Notes: a model not told the origin generated them from the letters alone. A stretch of DNA of 64,000 nucleotides from RGIG6919 sp045531905 (GCA_045531905.1 JAZSEY010000026.1:124001-188000), one strand, 5' to 3'; counted from the stretch's first letter, positions 17,294 through 25,396 are shown. Numbers and translations are program-made.

Positions 17294-18801
17294 GATATCC
17301 CCTCCATTCCCCGGTAAGACAATGCTTCCAACACATGCCGTTCTTGAATGTCATCACTATGCTCCAAATCTGCAATTGTGCGGGCTACCTTTCTCATGCG
17401 AACATTTGCTCTGGCAGATAGGTTCAATTTTTCGTTTGCAGTCTTCATAATTTCTTTGCAAGATGCAGACAAAGAACAATACTTCTCTAAGGAATCTCCA
17501 TCTAATTGTGAATTAAACAATATACCCAATTTCTCATATCGTCGTTGTTGTATTTTATGTGCACATGATACTTTCTCTTTTATCTCTTTAGATGACACAG
17601 ATGCTTTTCCCGCATATAAATCCTCATAAGCAACTGGTGCAGCCAAAAGCTGCATATCCATACGATCAAGTATCGGCTGACTAATCTTTGATATATATCT
17701 TTTCCTTTCTGAAACAGAACATGTGCAACGTTTTATGTTGGGGTAATTCCCACAAGGGCACAAATTCATAGCCGCTACTAACATGAAATCAGCCGGAAAT
17801 CGAAAATTTCCATGAATCTTTGACAAAACAATCTCCCGTTCTTCCATTGGTTGTCTCAAAACCTCTATAACACTTTTTGAGAACTCGGGAAATTCATCCA
17901 AGAATAACACTCCAGAATTAGCCAGTGTAATTTCACCAGGCTTCGGGATTGCACCACCTCCTATAAGTGCATACTTTGTGATTGTATGATGCGGGCTTCT
18001 GAAAGGTCTGTGCATTAGTAATTGTGATTTCCTATCCAGCAGTCCTGCTGCACTATATATCTTCGTCATTAAAACACGTTCATCATATGTCAAGTCAGGC
18101 AAAATGCTGGGAATCCTTTTGGCTATCATAGTTTTACCCGAACCAGGCGGACCTGCTAACAGCACATTATGCATACCTGCAGCTGCAATCGTAACCCCTC
18201 TCACCAAAGCTTCTTGGCCTTTTACATCCTTAAAGTCACTCAAATTACCTGTATTTTCCGGCACACTCACTTTCTGAGGCTGCAACACCTCTTCACCAGA
18301 TAAATATGCAATGACATCACAAAATGAATGGACGCCTACCACATTACAATTATGCACTAATTTTGCTTCACATAGATTATCAGCAGGCACAATACAAGTA
18401 TGAATACCAGAATGCATTGCTTCATCCAGAATTGGAAGAATTCCTTTTACTGGCTTTATTTCACCACCCAAACCCAATTCTCCCAAAAACAACACATCCG
18501 ATATACTCTCTTGTTTTACAATGCCATAACTGCAAAGCATAGATACGGCAATCGCTACATCAAATCCGGTTCCAGATTTTCTAATATCAGCTGGAGATAA
18601 ATTTACAGTAATTCGCTTTGCCTGTAACTGATATCCGCTATTTCGAATTGCATTCTTAACTCTCTCGCCAGCCTCCTTGACTTCAGATGCCAATAATCCC
18701 ACCAATGTAAAACATGGCAGTCCTCCACTTACGTCAGCTTCCACCGTTATAATTTTCCCTTCGATGCCATAAACTATCCCACTATATACTCTGCTATACA
18801 T
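17290..18801 (-). CDS. yifB: YifB/ComM family Mg-chelatase-like AAA ATPase
   Basis: The 503-residue protein has an N-terminal Lon-like fold (SPADIRKSGTGFDVAIAVSML), a Walker A (GVTIAAAGMHNVLLAGPPGSGKTM), Walker B (SGVLFLDEFPEF) and a C-terminal Mg-chelatase domain. Homologues such as ComM act as branch-migration helicases in transformation. It is the first gene of the yifB-dprA-topA operon, with AAAGGAG before the ATG and a near-consensus promoter just upstream. Confidence 0.95.
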   Translation of the reverse strand: MYSRVYSGIVYGIEGKIITVEADVSGGLPCFTLVGLLASEVKEAGERVKNAIRNSGYQLQAKRITVNLSPADIRKSGTGFDVAIAVSMLCSYGIVKQESISDVLFLGELGLGGEIKPVKGILPILDEAMHSGIHTCIVPADNLCEAKLVHNCNVVGVHSFCDVIAYLSGEEVLQPQKVSVPENTGNLSDFKDVKGQEALVRGVTIAAAGMHNVLLAGPPGSGKTMIAKRIPSILPDLTYDERVLMTKIYSAAGLLDRKSQLLMHRPFRSPHHTITKYALIGGGAIPKPGEITLANSGVLFLDEFPEFSKSVIEVLRQPMEEREIVLSKIHGNFRFPADFMLVAAMNLCPCGNYPNIKRCTCSVSERKRYISKISQPILDRMDMQLLAAPVAYEDLYAGKASVSSKEIKEKVSCAHKIQQRRYEKLGILFNSQLDGDSLEKYCSLSASCKEIMKTANEKLNLSARANVRMRKVARTIADLEHSDDIQERHVLEALSYRGMEGIS

Positions 18802-18829
18802 ATTAACTCCTTTTTTACATTTTTACTTA

Positions 18830-18857
18830 ATTATAATACACAAAGTTAATATGTCAA
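18830..18857 (-). promoter_or_regulatory. Promoter for yifB-dprA-topA
   Basis: Minus-strand TTGACA (18852-18857) and TATAAT (18830-18835) are both perfect sigma-A elements with 16-base spacing. The -10 is about 28 bases before the yifB ATG, and the region lies just past the nrdR terminator. Confidence 0.75.
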
Positions 18858-18880
18858 TATATTTTTACATTTATATTCAT

Positions 18881-18912
18881 AAAAAAAGTCGCTACAACTG
18901 TAACGACTTTTC
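18881..18912 (-). terminator. Terminator after nrdR
   Basis: Minus strand AAAAGTCGTTAC-AGTT-GTAGCGACTTTTTTT forms a 12-pair stem with one G-T pair and a long U tract, starting six bases past the nrdR stop. It probably ends the rnf-ylmC-nrdR transcription unit. Confidence 0.9.
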
Positions 18913-18917
18913 TCAAC

Positions 18918-19373
18918 CTATTTCTCGACTAAAAGTTTTTTAATTTCATTCATAAATGTATTCACATCTTTGAATTCTCTGTAAACTGATGCAAAACGCA
19001 CATAAGCAACCTGATCCAGTTTTATGATTTCATCCATAACAATCTGACCGATTACAGTGCTCTCTACCTCTCGTTCCTCCAGATTAAAGATGGCATTCTC
19101 GATATTATCTACGCATTTTTCAATCTCATCCACAGAAACAGGTCTCTTGTGACAAGATTTTAATACACCAGACTCAATCTTAGCACGATCATACGGTTCT
19201 CTATTCTTATCCTTTTTGATGATAATAAGTGGAATTGTCTCTACCTTTTCGTAGGTTGTAAATCTTCTTCCACATTCATCACATTCACGACGTCGTCTGA
19301 TGGAATTATTATCATCAGCCGGTCTGGAATCAATTACTCTTGTATTGTCATCTCCACAAAATGGACATTTCAT
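18918..19373 (-). CDS. nrdR: Transcriptional repressor NrdR
   Basis: NrdR represses ribonucleotide reductase genes in response to ATP/dATP. The 151-residue protein has the N-terminal zinc ribbon (MKCPFCGDDNTRVIDSR ... RECDECGRRFTTYE) and an ATP-cone domain (LIIIKKDKNREPYDRAKIESGVLKSC). It starts 11 bp after ylmC and is the last gene before a strong terminator, so it appears to be co-transcribed with the rnf genes. No NrdR box was found upstream. Confidence 0.97.
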   Translation of the reverse strand: MKCPFCGDDNTRVIDSRPADDNNSIRRRRECDECGRRFTTYEKVETIPLIIIKKDKNREPYDRAKIESGVLKSCHKRPVSVDEIEKCVDNIENAIFNLEEREVESTVIGQIVMDEIIKLDQVAYVRFASVYREFKDVNTFMNEIKKLLVEK

Positions 19374-19384
19374 ATTATTTTCTC

Positions 19385-19645
19385 CTATTCTTCGCAGTTT
19401 AATAATACATCATTTGCATCTACATCTACCAGTACAATATCTGGTCCAATTCGTACAATTTTGCAAAATGGAATCACATATTGATTGTGAATCCCAAAGC
19501 ATCCTAAAAAACGACTATTGCCGGGAACAATCAATTTACATATCTGCCCACTACACGGGTCAAACTCCAAATCTGCTACAAACCCAAGTCTGCAGCAATC
19601 TCTGCAGTTAATGACCTCTTTCTGTCGCAATTCAGAAAAACACAT
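19385..19645 (-). CDS. YlmC/YmxH family PRC-barrel protein
   Basis: This 86-residue protein begins MCFSELRQKEVINCRDCCRLGFVADLEFD and ends in a hydrophobic beta-strand pattern (PFCKIVRIGPDIVLVDVD), as in the YlmC/YmxH PRC-barrel family found in spore-forming Firmicutes. Its function is not known; a link to sporulation is by association. I chose the ATG at 19645; a TTG ten codons upstream abuts the rnfB stop and has no ribosome site. The ribosome site here (AAAAGAG) is modest. Confidence 0.82.
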   Translation of the reverse strand: MCFSELRQKEVINCRDCCRLGFVADLEFDPCSGQICKLIVPGNSRFLGCFGIHNQYVIPFCKIVRIGPDIVLVDVDANDVLLNCEE

Positions 19646-19675
19646 ATCGAACTCTTTTTTCTTTAGTATATGCAA

Positions 19676-20461
19676 CTACTGGATAACTTTTACCGGACAT
19701 TTCTCCACACAAGTTCCACAATTTGTACATTTTTCAGGGTCAATATGAGCTAGATTATTTTCAATGGAGATTGCCTCACTCGGACAATTTCTTGCACACA
19801 AGGTACAACCTATGCAACCTGCAGCGCAGACTGCTTTCACATCCTTACCCTTATCCTGAGAGTTGCATCGCACCACCTGTTCCAATTCGTATGGAACCAT
19901 CTCAATCAAGCCTCTTGGACAAGCAGCAGCACACTGGCCACAGCCTCCACACTTATCTTTATCAACAAAAGCAATACCTTTAATAAATGTGATAGCTCCA
20001 TGAGAGCAAACCTTTGCACAGTTGCCAAAACCCAAACATCCATAGGTGCAACCCTTTGCACCACCGTTTGGACTATTTGCCGCCAAACGACAATCCTGTG
20101 GCCCCACATATTCATATAAATCTTTTGCCTGTTCGCAGGTACCTGCACATTTTACGACTGCCACACGCTTAACGACTTCACCAGCCTCTACTCCCATAAT
20201 AGAAGCAATTGCTTCCGCAGTGGAAGCACCGCCAACTGGACACGCATTCGGCGCAGCCTCACCTTTTGCAATCGCAGCTGCTAAACCATCACAGCCCGGA
20301 AAACCACAACCGCCACAGTTATTTCCCGGCAAAGCTTCTCTAACTGCAATTTCTTTTTCGTCTACCTCAACAGCAAACTTATCGCCGGCGATACTCAAAA
20401 GAATAGCTAACACAATACCCGTACCACCAACAACTGCTGCCGCTAATAATATTCCTGTCAT
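19676..20461 (-). CDS. rnfB: Ion-translocating oxidoreductase complex subunit RnfB
   Basis: RnfB is the iron-sulfur subunit that receives electrons from reduced ferredoxin. The 261-residue protein has an N-terminal membrane helix, a four-Cys cluster motif near residues 48-75 (NNCGGCGFPGCDGL and NACPVGG), and several ferredoxin-type CxxCxxCxxxC motifs (CGGCGQCAAACPRG, CIGCTLCARNCPSE, CTNCGTCVEKCPVK). It is last of the rnfCDGEAB genes, 11 bp after rnfA. Confidence 0.97.
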   Translation of the reverse strand: MTGILLAAAVVGGTGIVLAILLSIAGDKFAVEVDEKEIAVREALPGNNCGGCGFPGCDGLAAAIAKGEAAPNACPVGGASTAEAIASIMGVEAGEVVKRVAVVKCAGTCEQAKDLYEYVGPQDCRLAANSPNGGAKGCTYGCLGFGNCAKVCSHGAITFIKGIAFVDKDKCGGCGQCAAACPRGLIEMVPYELEQVVRCNSQDKGKDVKAVCAAGCIGCTLCARNCPSEAISIENNLAHIDPEKCTNCGTCVEKCPVKVIQ

Positions 20462-20472
20462 CGCTATCCCTC

Positions 20473-21048
20473 CTATTTAATCAATCCCGAAAATCCAAAG
20501 AACGCAATCGACATCAATCCTGCCGTAATCAGCACAATCGGTGTGCCCTTGAAACTTTCCGGAATATCATTGTACTCAATGCGCTCTCGAATGCTAGCTA
20601 AAATTACAATCGCAATGGCAAAACCAACCGCTGTACCAAGTCCATTTACAATACTTTCTAAAATACCGTAAGACTTTTGCACATTTACCAATGCTGTACC
20701 CAATACTGCACAGTTTGTAGTAATCAAAGGAAGATATACACCCAAAGACTGGTATAGTCCGGGACTATACTTCTTCAGGAACATTTCTACAAACTGCACC
20801 AAAGCGGCGATAACCAAGATAAATACAATTGTATTTAAATACTCCAGCTTAGTTGGCACCAAAATAAATTCATAAATCAAACTGGTAACGGTAGACGCAA
20901 TCAACATAACAAAAATTACTGCGCCACCCATACCAAGGGCTGTATCCGTTTTTTTAGAAACACCAAGGAATGGACAAAGACCCATGAACTGACTTAACAC
21001 TACGTTATTTACCAAAGCAGCACCGACTGCAATTAAAATAATGTTCAT
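20473..21048 (-). CDS. rnfA: Ion-translocating oxidoreductase complex subunit RnfA
   Basis: A 191-residue, six-helix membrane subunit homologous to RnfE and NqrE. It has the conserved N-terminal NNVVLSQFMGLCPFLGVSKK and the mid-protein TTNCAVLGTALV, whose cysteines hold an intramembrane iron-sulfur centre with RnfE in this family. It begins right after the rnfE stop codon, so translation is probably coupled. Confidence 0.97.
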   Translation of the reverse strand: MNIILIAVGAALVNNVVLSQFMGLCPFLGVSKKTDTALGMGGAVIFVMLIASTVTSLIYEFILVPTKLEYLNTIVFILVIAALVQFVEMFLKKYSPGLYQSLGVYLPLITTNCAVLGTALVNVQKSYGILESIVNGLGTAVGFAIAIVILASIRERIEYNDIPESFKGTPIVLITAGLMSIAFFGFSGLIK

Positions 21049-21960
21049 TTATTTGTCCTCCTTTCCATCATCTACTACTTCCTCAACAGCTTCTTCATGA
21101 ATTTCCTGATTAACTGTTTCAGTTTCCGATTTCGGTTGGCCATTTTCAGATTCCTGTTCAGATACTTCGTTTCGTTCATCTGTCTCTCCCGAAGTCTTCT
21201 CAACCGTCTCTTTCTCCAACGTTTTCTCATCTGATGAGGTCTCTTGTTTATCTTCATTTACACTCTCCTCATTCATCATTTGAAATACTCTGCCACCACA
21301 TAAGGCATTGGTACAATTTCTACAATCCTCATCCCTACAAATCTCGTAAGGTAATCCAGCTTCTTTTGCTTTCTTCATTTTCATCTTGTTCTGCACAGCT
21401 ACTAAAGCAGCCAAAACAAAAAATGCACCAGGCGCCAATATAAAAATGGTAATTGGCATATATCCAGATGGCATAACCTGAATGCCAAAAATCTGTCCTG
21501 CACCTAATAATTCACGAAAAGCTCCAATAAAGGTCAAACCAACTGTAAAACCTAATCCCATACCCAATCCATCAAAAATAGATGGCAATACCGGATTCTT
21601 CGAAGCATAACTCTCTGCACGACCTAAAATAATACAGTTTACAACAATCAATGGAATAAAGATTCCCAAACTGTCATAAAGACTAGGAATAAATCCTTCT
21701 AACAAAAACTGCACAATCGTTACAAACGAAGCAATGACGATGATATAAGCAGGAATTCTGACACGGTCAGGTATCACCTTTCTTAAAAGAGATATCATCA
21801 TATTGCTCATGGTCAAAATCACAGTGGTAGTCAGGCCCATACCCACACCATTTATAGCTGAAGTAGTTACCGCCAATGTTGGACACATACCTAACATCTG
21901 TACAAACGTTGGATTCTCTTTGATAATTCCGTTGTGCAAACGCTCCATACATCTATTCAT
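21049..21960 (-). CDS. rnfE: Ion-translocating oxidoreductase complex subunit RnfE with extended C-terminal tail
   Basis: The first 200 residues are a normal six-helix RnfE (GIIKENPTFVQMLGMCPTLAV, IVVNCIILGRAES). About 100 residues follow that are not part of a standard RnfE. First comes a Cys motif ICRDEDCRNCTNALCGG (Cys208, 213, 216, 221), then a strongly acidic, Ser/Thr/Glu-rich tail to residue 303 with no hydrophobic segment. The tail should be cytoplasmic if topology follows the family. It overlaps rnfG by eight bases. Confidence 0.95.
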   Translation of the reverse strand: MNRCMERLHNGIIKENPTFVQMLGMCPTLAVTTSAINGVGMGLTTTVILTMSNMMISLLRKVIPDRVRIPAYIIVIASFVTIVQFLLEGFIPSLYDSLGIFIPLIVVNCIILGRAESYASKNPVLPSIFDGLGMGLGFTVGLTFIGAFRELLGAGQIFGIQVMPSGYMPITIFILAPGAFFVLAALVAVQNKMKMKKAKEAGLPYEICRDEDCRNCTNALCGGRVFQMMNEESVNEDKQETSSDEKTLEKETVEKTSGETDERNEVSEQESENGQPKSETETVNQEIHEEAVEEVVDDGKEDK

Positions 21961-22564
21961 TTACGGCACCTCCTTCCAAACTTTTAAAATATGAAAGACA
22001 ACCATTTACTGCTTTTGTAACAGCGTTCGTAGTGATTGTAGCACCGGTAATGGCATCAATGTCTTCTGGAGCAGAAGCACCAGATTTTGTTGCAATAAAC
22101 TGATTCACCTGTTTACTTGCAAACTGATTTTTGAATGCATCATCCTTTGCTTTCATACCAAGACCAGCAGTCTCACCAATTGATAAAAAGGAAATACCAT
22201 TTACTGTACCATCATTCCGGATACCACATGCAAGCTCAATATCACCTGCATAACCCTCGTGCGTTGTTACCTTCATAACATAACCGATTGTTTCAGTACC
22301 CTTTTTAGCCATCATAACCTCATTGATAGTAACCTCAGTAGCAACATATCCCGCTGCTTCCAAAACAGAACCGGAATCGCTGATATCCAATGCCTCAAAA
22401 CTCTCAGCATCAGAAAATACTTCTTTATACGCAGCTTCCTTCTGCTTCTGCTTTTGCTTTGCTATCGGTTCTTCTGTAATCATATACACAGCACCTAACA
22501 AAAGACCTGCAATTGCAGTGATTAAAAACAAAGAAACTGTATCTCTAATCAATCCTTTATTCAT
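21953..22564 (-). CDS. rnfG: Ion-translocating oxidoreductase complex subunit RnfG
   Basis: RnfG carries a covalently bound FMN on the outer face of the membrane. The 203-residue protein has one N-terminal membrane helix (SLFLITAIAGLLLGAVYMI) and the FMN-attachment motif DAITGATITTNAVTKAV, where a threonine is flavinylated in the family. The ATG at 22564 was chosen since GGGGGCCGAGG lies upstream and it overlaps rnfD by eight bases. Confidence 0.96.
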   Translation of the reverse strand: MNKGLIRDTVSLFLITAIAGLLLGAVYMITEEPIAKQKQKQKEAAYKEVFSDAESFEALDISDSGSVLEAAGYVATEVTINEVMMAKKGTETIGYVMKVTTHEGYAGDIELACGIRNDGTVNGISFLSIGETAGLGMKAKDDAFKNQFASKQVNQFIATKSGASAPEDIDAITGATITTNAVTKAVNGCLSYFKSLEGGAVNE

Positions 22565-23501
22565 GCGCCTCGGCCCCCTTTCCAAATGATTTTGGAATAG
22601 TGAACTTCTCAATCAATGGAACAAATAAATTGCCAATGATAATCGCATAGGAAACACCTTCTGCCGAAGCACCAAACATTCTGAAACAGAATGTTAAAAC
22701 TCCCAGCAAAACACCAAATACAATCTTGCCATTAGGAGTAATTGGACTGGTTACATAATCTGTTGCCATAAATACAGCACCAAGCATCAATCCACCACCG
22801 CAAAGTTCTGCTAACAAGAAATAAACCGGATCATTCATACCTACAGCCAAAGCATAAATGAATATCAAAATACCGAATGTTCCCACATAGGAAACAGGAA
22901 TTCTTGGACTGATAATCTTTCTGGCAAGCAAGTAAATAAAACCAATCAACAATGCTGCTGTTGATGTCTCGCCAATCGTACCGGCTGTACTACCAATAAA
23001 CATTCTAAATAAATCTACTGTCTCACCATTTTTAATCAATGCCAAAGGAGTTGCACCGGTAACAGAATCATAACTAAAGGTTGTCATCGGTCCTGTAAAT
23101 GACAGCAACAAAAAGCATCTGGCTGCCAAAGCAGGATTCATAAAATTCTGACCAATACCTCCAAACAATTGCTTCACTACTATAATCGCAAATGCTGCAC
23201 CCAAAATTGGCATCCATAAAGGTACGTCTGCTGATAAATTAAGCGCCAATAACAAGCCCGTTACAACCGCACTAAAATCACCAACATTTGACTTCTTTTT
23301 CAACATTTTGTCATATAACCATTCAAAACTTACACAGGAAGCAATGGTAATCAATATAATCAAAAAAGCACGAAATCCAAAATTGTAAACACCAAATATA
23401 CTAGTTGGAAGCAATGCTATCACCACATCCAACATAATTCCACCTGTAGAAAGGGAAGAACGTATATGTGGAGATGCAGATAATTTTCTAGTATTACTCA
23501 T
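22557..23501 (-). CDS. rnfD: Ion-translocating oxidoreductase complex subunit RnfD
   Basis: A 314-residue multi-span membrane protein with the FMN-binding motif DSVTGATPLALIKNG at about residue 150, and with the family segments GQNFMNPALAARCFLL and MATDYVTSPITPNGKI. It forms the ion path together with RnfA, RnfE and RnfG. GGAGG precedes the ATG, 11 bp after rnfC. Confidence 0.97.
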   Translation of the reverse strand: MSNTRKLSASPHIRSSLSTGGIMLDVVIALLPTSIFGVYNFGFRAFLIILITIASCVSFEWLYDKMLKKKSNVGDFSAVVTGLLLALNLSADVPLWMPILGAAFAIIVVKQLFGGIGQNFMNPALAARCFLLLSFTGPMTTFSYDSVTGATPLALIKNGETVDLFRMFIGSTAGTIGETSTAALLIGFIYLLARKIISPRIPVSYVGTFGILIFIYALAVGMNDPVYFLLAELCGGGLMLGAVFMATDYVTSPITPNGKIVFGVLLGVLTFCFRMFGASAEGVSYAIIIGNLFVPLIEKFTIPKSFGKGAEAHE

Positions 23502-23512
23502 GTTCTAACCTC

Positions 23513-24835
23513 CTACTTCTTTCTGGATGCCAGCACTTGTTTTCTTGCCGCACCAATCGTTTGTGCCAAATGTCGTTTTGCCGGGCAAATATAGGAACAA
23601 CAACCACATTCTACACATTCCATACCATCACACGCCTGAAATGCTTCTAAATCTCCTCTTGCACCAATATTAGCAAGATTGAAAGGCATCAGCTGACTTG
23701 GACATACAGATGCACATTTTCCACAACGAATACAATTGGATTCCGGTATCTCTGCAACTGCATTATCCGCCAAGCACAAAATGGCAGATAAGCCTTTTAC
23801 AGAAGGAACATCCAAACTAATCATATCCTTGCCCATCATCGGTCCACCTGCTATCACTTTTCCAGGTTCACCATCAACAAACCCTCCGGCAGCATCCACC
23901 AACTCCTGACAATTGGTTCCTATTGGCACTCTAAAATTCACAGGCTCTTTGATGGCATCACCGGTTACTGTAACAATACGGTCAATTAACGGTTTTCCTT
24001 CCATAACTGCATGATAAATTGCAATAATGGTATCCACATTACTTACGATACAACCAACATCCGCTGGTAACATCTTCGAGTTCAGTTTCCTACCAGTATT
24101 GGCATAAATGAGAGAACGCTCACCACCCTGTGGATACTTCGTCTTCATGACATTTACAGAAATATTATCTTCCTTCTCAACGACCTCTCTTAACTTTTGA
24201 ATCGCTGCCGGCTTATTATCCTCAATTGCAATGATTCCCTTTGCATTTGGAAACATACTAACCACAATCTTTAATCCGGCAACCAAATTCTCTGACTCTT
24301 CCACCATTCTTCTGTAATCAGAAGTTAAATATGGCTCACATTCCGCACCATTTACAAGCACATATTCAATGGCATCATCATTCTTTGGTGACAGTTTTAC
24401 ATTGGTTGGAAATCCTGCGCCACCCATACCAACTATGCCGGCTTCTTTTACAATATCTCGAATATCTTGTGGAGACAATCCTTCTAGTGGCTTTACATTC
24501 TCGCTAAAATCAATTGACTCGTAGAGACCATCATTATCTACTACAATTGACATCACCATATTTCCACCGGATGTACGTCTCGGTTCAATTATCTTCACGG
24601 TACCAGATGCTGATGCATGTATATTCGCAGAAATAAATCCTCCTGCCTCCGCAATCTTCTGACCACGAAGCACTCGATCCCCCTTCTTCACCAGTGGTTT
24701 TGCCGGTGCACCAATATGCTGGCTCAGCGGATATACCATCTCTGACTTAGAGAAAAAATCTTGAATCTCCTTGTCCATGGAAATATCCTTGCCATCATAA
24801 GGATGAACACCACCCTTAAACGTCAACAAACCCAT
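23513..24835 (-). CDS. rnfC: Ion-translocating oxidoreductase complex subunit RnfC
   Basis: RnfC is the peripheral subunit where NAD is reduced. The 440-residue protein has the NuoF-like flavin/NAD fold (GIVGMGGAGFPTNVKL, GAECEPYLTSDYRRM) and two C-terminal 4Fe-4S motifs (CIRCGKCASVCPSQLMP, CVECGCCSYICPAKRHL). It is first in the operon. The complex couples ferredoxin oxidation by NAD to ion export. Confidence 0.97.
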   Translation of the reverse strand: MGLLTFKGGVHPYDGKDISMDKEIQDFFSKSEMVYPLSQHIGAPAKPLVKKGDRVLRGQKIAEAGGFISANIHASASGTVKIIEPRRTSGGNMVMSIVVDNDGLYESIDFSENVKPLEGLSPQDIRDIVKEAGIVGMGGAGFPTNVKLSPKNDDAIEYVLVNGAECEPYLTSDYRRMVEESENLVAGLKIVVSMFPNAKGIIAIEDNKPAAIQKLREVVEKEDNISVNVMKTKYPQGGERSLIYANTGRKLNSKMLPADVGCIVSNVDTIIAIYHAVMEGKPLIDRIVTVTGDAIKEPVNFRVPIGTNCQELVDAAGGFVDGEPGKVIAGGPMMGKDMISLDVPSVKGLSAILCLADNAVAEIPESNCIRCGKCASVCPSQLMPFNLANIGARGDLEAFQACDGMECVECGCCSYICPAKRHLAQTIGAARKQVLASRKK

Positions 24836-24884
24836 AATTTTACCTCATTTCTCTCGTATATATGAATTCCATTCATAGTTTAAA

Positions 24885-24913
24885 TATATAATATATAAAT
24901 CACAAAATTCCAA
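24885..24913 (-). promoter_or_regulatory. Possible promoter for the rnf operon
   Basis: Minus strand TTGGAA (24908-24913) and TATATA (24885-24890) are 17 bases apart in a very AT-rich stretch about 50-78 bases before the rnfC ATG. Because the region is mostly A and T, the match is only suggestive. Confidence 0.4.
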
Positions 24914-25002
24914 ATAATATTTTACTACAAAATGCCTTTAAACACAAGAAAAATCAGCATTTTTCCGCAGACAAAATCTGTAATTCAAACAAGAAAAAAT
25001 GT

Positions 25003-25104
25003 GGAGCGAAGACCTTGAACCTTGGGTTCAAGGCACGCTCTGTTCCAGAAAGCAAAAAGGTAACTCATAAGTGCTACCTTCTATCCCTTCACGCAGGAGA
25101 TGGG
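25003..25104. repeat. tRNA-Leu tail repeat, distal copy
   Basis: About 102 bp that nearly match 25,148-25,251. In tRNA direction it runs from the last 12 bases of the tRNA 3' end (CCCATCTCCTGC), through a terminator-like hairpin, then GCTTTCTGGA, to a perfect palindrome CCTTGAACC-CAA-GGTTCAAGG (25,013-25,033) closed by GGAxC...GCTCC. The terminator stem differs at several bases, but the palindrome is identical. Confidence 0.85.
25054..25080 (-). terminator. Second, degenerate tRNA terminator
   Basis: Minus strand AAGGTAGCACTTATGAGTTACCTTTTT forms an imperfect stem (one mismatch, one G-T) followed by five U residues. It is the counterpart of the terminator at 25,199-25,228 in the other repeat copy. 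Confidence 0.6.
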
Positions 25105-25138
25105 GCGCAAGAGGTCCGGTGGACCTCGGTTTTGCGCC
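25104..25138. repeat. GC-rich hairpin between the two tRNA-tail repeats
   Basis: The minus strand reads GGCGCAA, an AACC bulge, then GAGGTCC-ACC-GGACCTC and TTGCGCC: a 14-pair stem with one bulge in otherwise AT-rich DNA. It starts exactly where the tRNA-like sequence of the distal repeat stops. It is unlike either neighbour in base composition. Confidence 0.75.
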
Positions 25139-25147
25139 GACCGGAGC

Positions 25148-25251
25148 GGAGCGGAGACCTTGAACCTTGGGTTCAAGGCACGCTCTGCTCCAGAAAGCAA
25201 AAAAGGTAGCTCAAATGAGCTACCTTTTGCTTTCTTAATGCAGGAGATGGG
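25148..25251. repeat. tRNA-Leu tail repeat, proximal copy
   Basis: The copy joined to the intact tRNA gene; it overlaps the last 13 bases of the tRNA. It contains the good terminator, the linker GCTTTCTGGAGC, and the palindrome CCTTGAACC-CAA-GGTTCAAGG (25,158-25,178). The offset from the distal copy is 145-147 bp. Confidence 0.85.
25199..25228 (-). terminator. Terminator of tRNA-Leu
   Basis: Minus strand AAAAGGTAGCTC-ATTT-GAGCTACCTTTTTT is a 12-pair perfect stem with a six-base U tract, beginning 11 bases after the tRNA 3' end. Confidence 0.9.
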
Positions 25252-25321
25252 ACTTGAACCCACACGAAGTCGCCCTCGGCAGATTTTGAGTCTGCTGCGT
25301 CTGCCATTCCGCCACTCCTGC
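25239..25321 (-). tRNA. tRNA-Leu (anticodon CAA)
   Basis: The minus strand folds as an 83-base type II tRNA. The acceptor stem is GCAGGAG/CTCCTGC with discriminator A. The D arm is GCGGAATGGCAGACGC, the anticodon stem GCAGA/TCTGC has loop CTCAAAA, the variable arm is long, and the T arm contains GGGTTCAAGTCCC. The loop places CAA at positions 34-36, reading leucine codon UUG. The CCA end is not encoded. A perfect promoter lies 34 bases upstream and a terminator follows. Confidence 0.97.
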
Positions 25322-25355
25322 TTGTCTATTCAATTTTCTTGAACTCACGAATGCT

Positions 25356-25384
25356 AGTATAACAACAATTGTTTCTTTTGTCAA
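25356..25384 (-). promoter_or_regulatory. Promoter for tRNA-Leu
   Basis: Minus strand TTGACA (25379-25384), a 17-base spacer and TATACT (25356-25361) lie 34 bases upstream of the tRNA 5' end. This is close to the sigma-A consensus. Confidence 0.85.
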
Positions 25385-25396
25385 TGCAATTCAAAC

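Larger units (their letters stand above)
24836..25238. other. Gene-free interval between rnfC and tRNA-Leu
   Basis: This 403-bp stretch holds no supportable protein gene. Its rnfC-proximal third is extremely AT-rich and carries the likely rnf promoter. The remainder (about 25,003-25,238) is much richer in G+C and consists of two copies of a tRNA-tail repeat, two terminators and a strong central hairpin, listed separately. Confidence 0.8.

Noticed and set aside
25093..25147. A second tRNA gene next to the distal repeat
   Set aside because: Only the last dozen acceptor/T-stem bases match; no anticodon arm or D arm can be folded, so it is at most a remnant.
25015..25342. Short open frames on both strands across the tRNA-Leu region
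   Set aside because: They translate repeats, a terminator and the tRNA itself; the similar peptides on the plus strand arise only from the DNA repeat.
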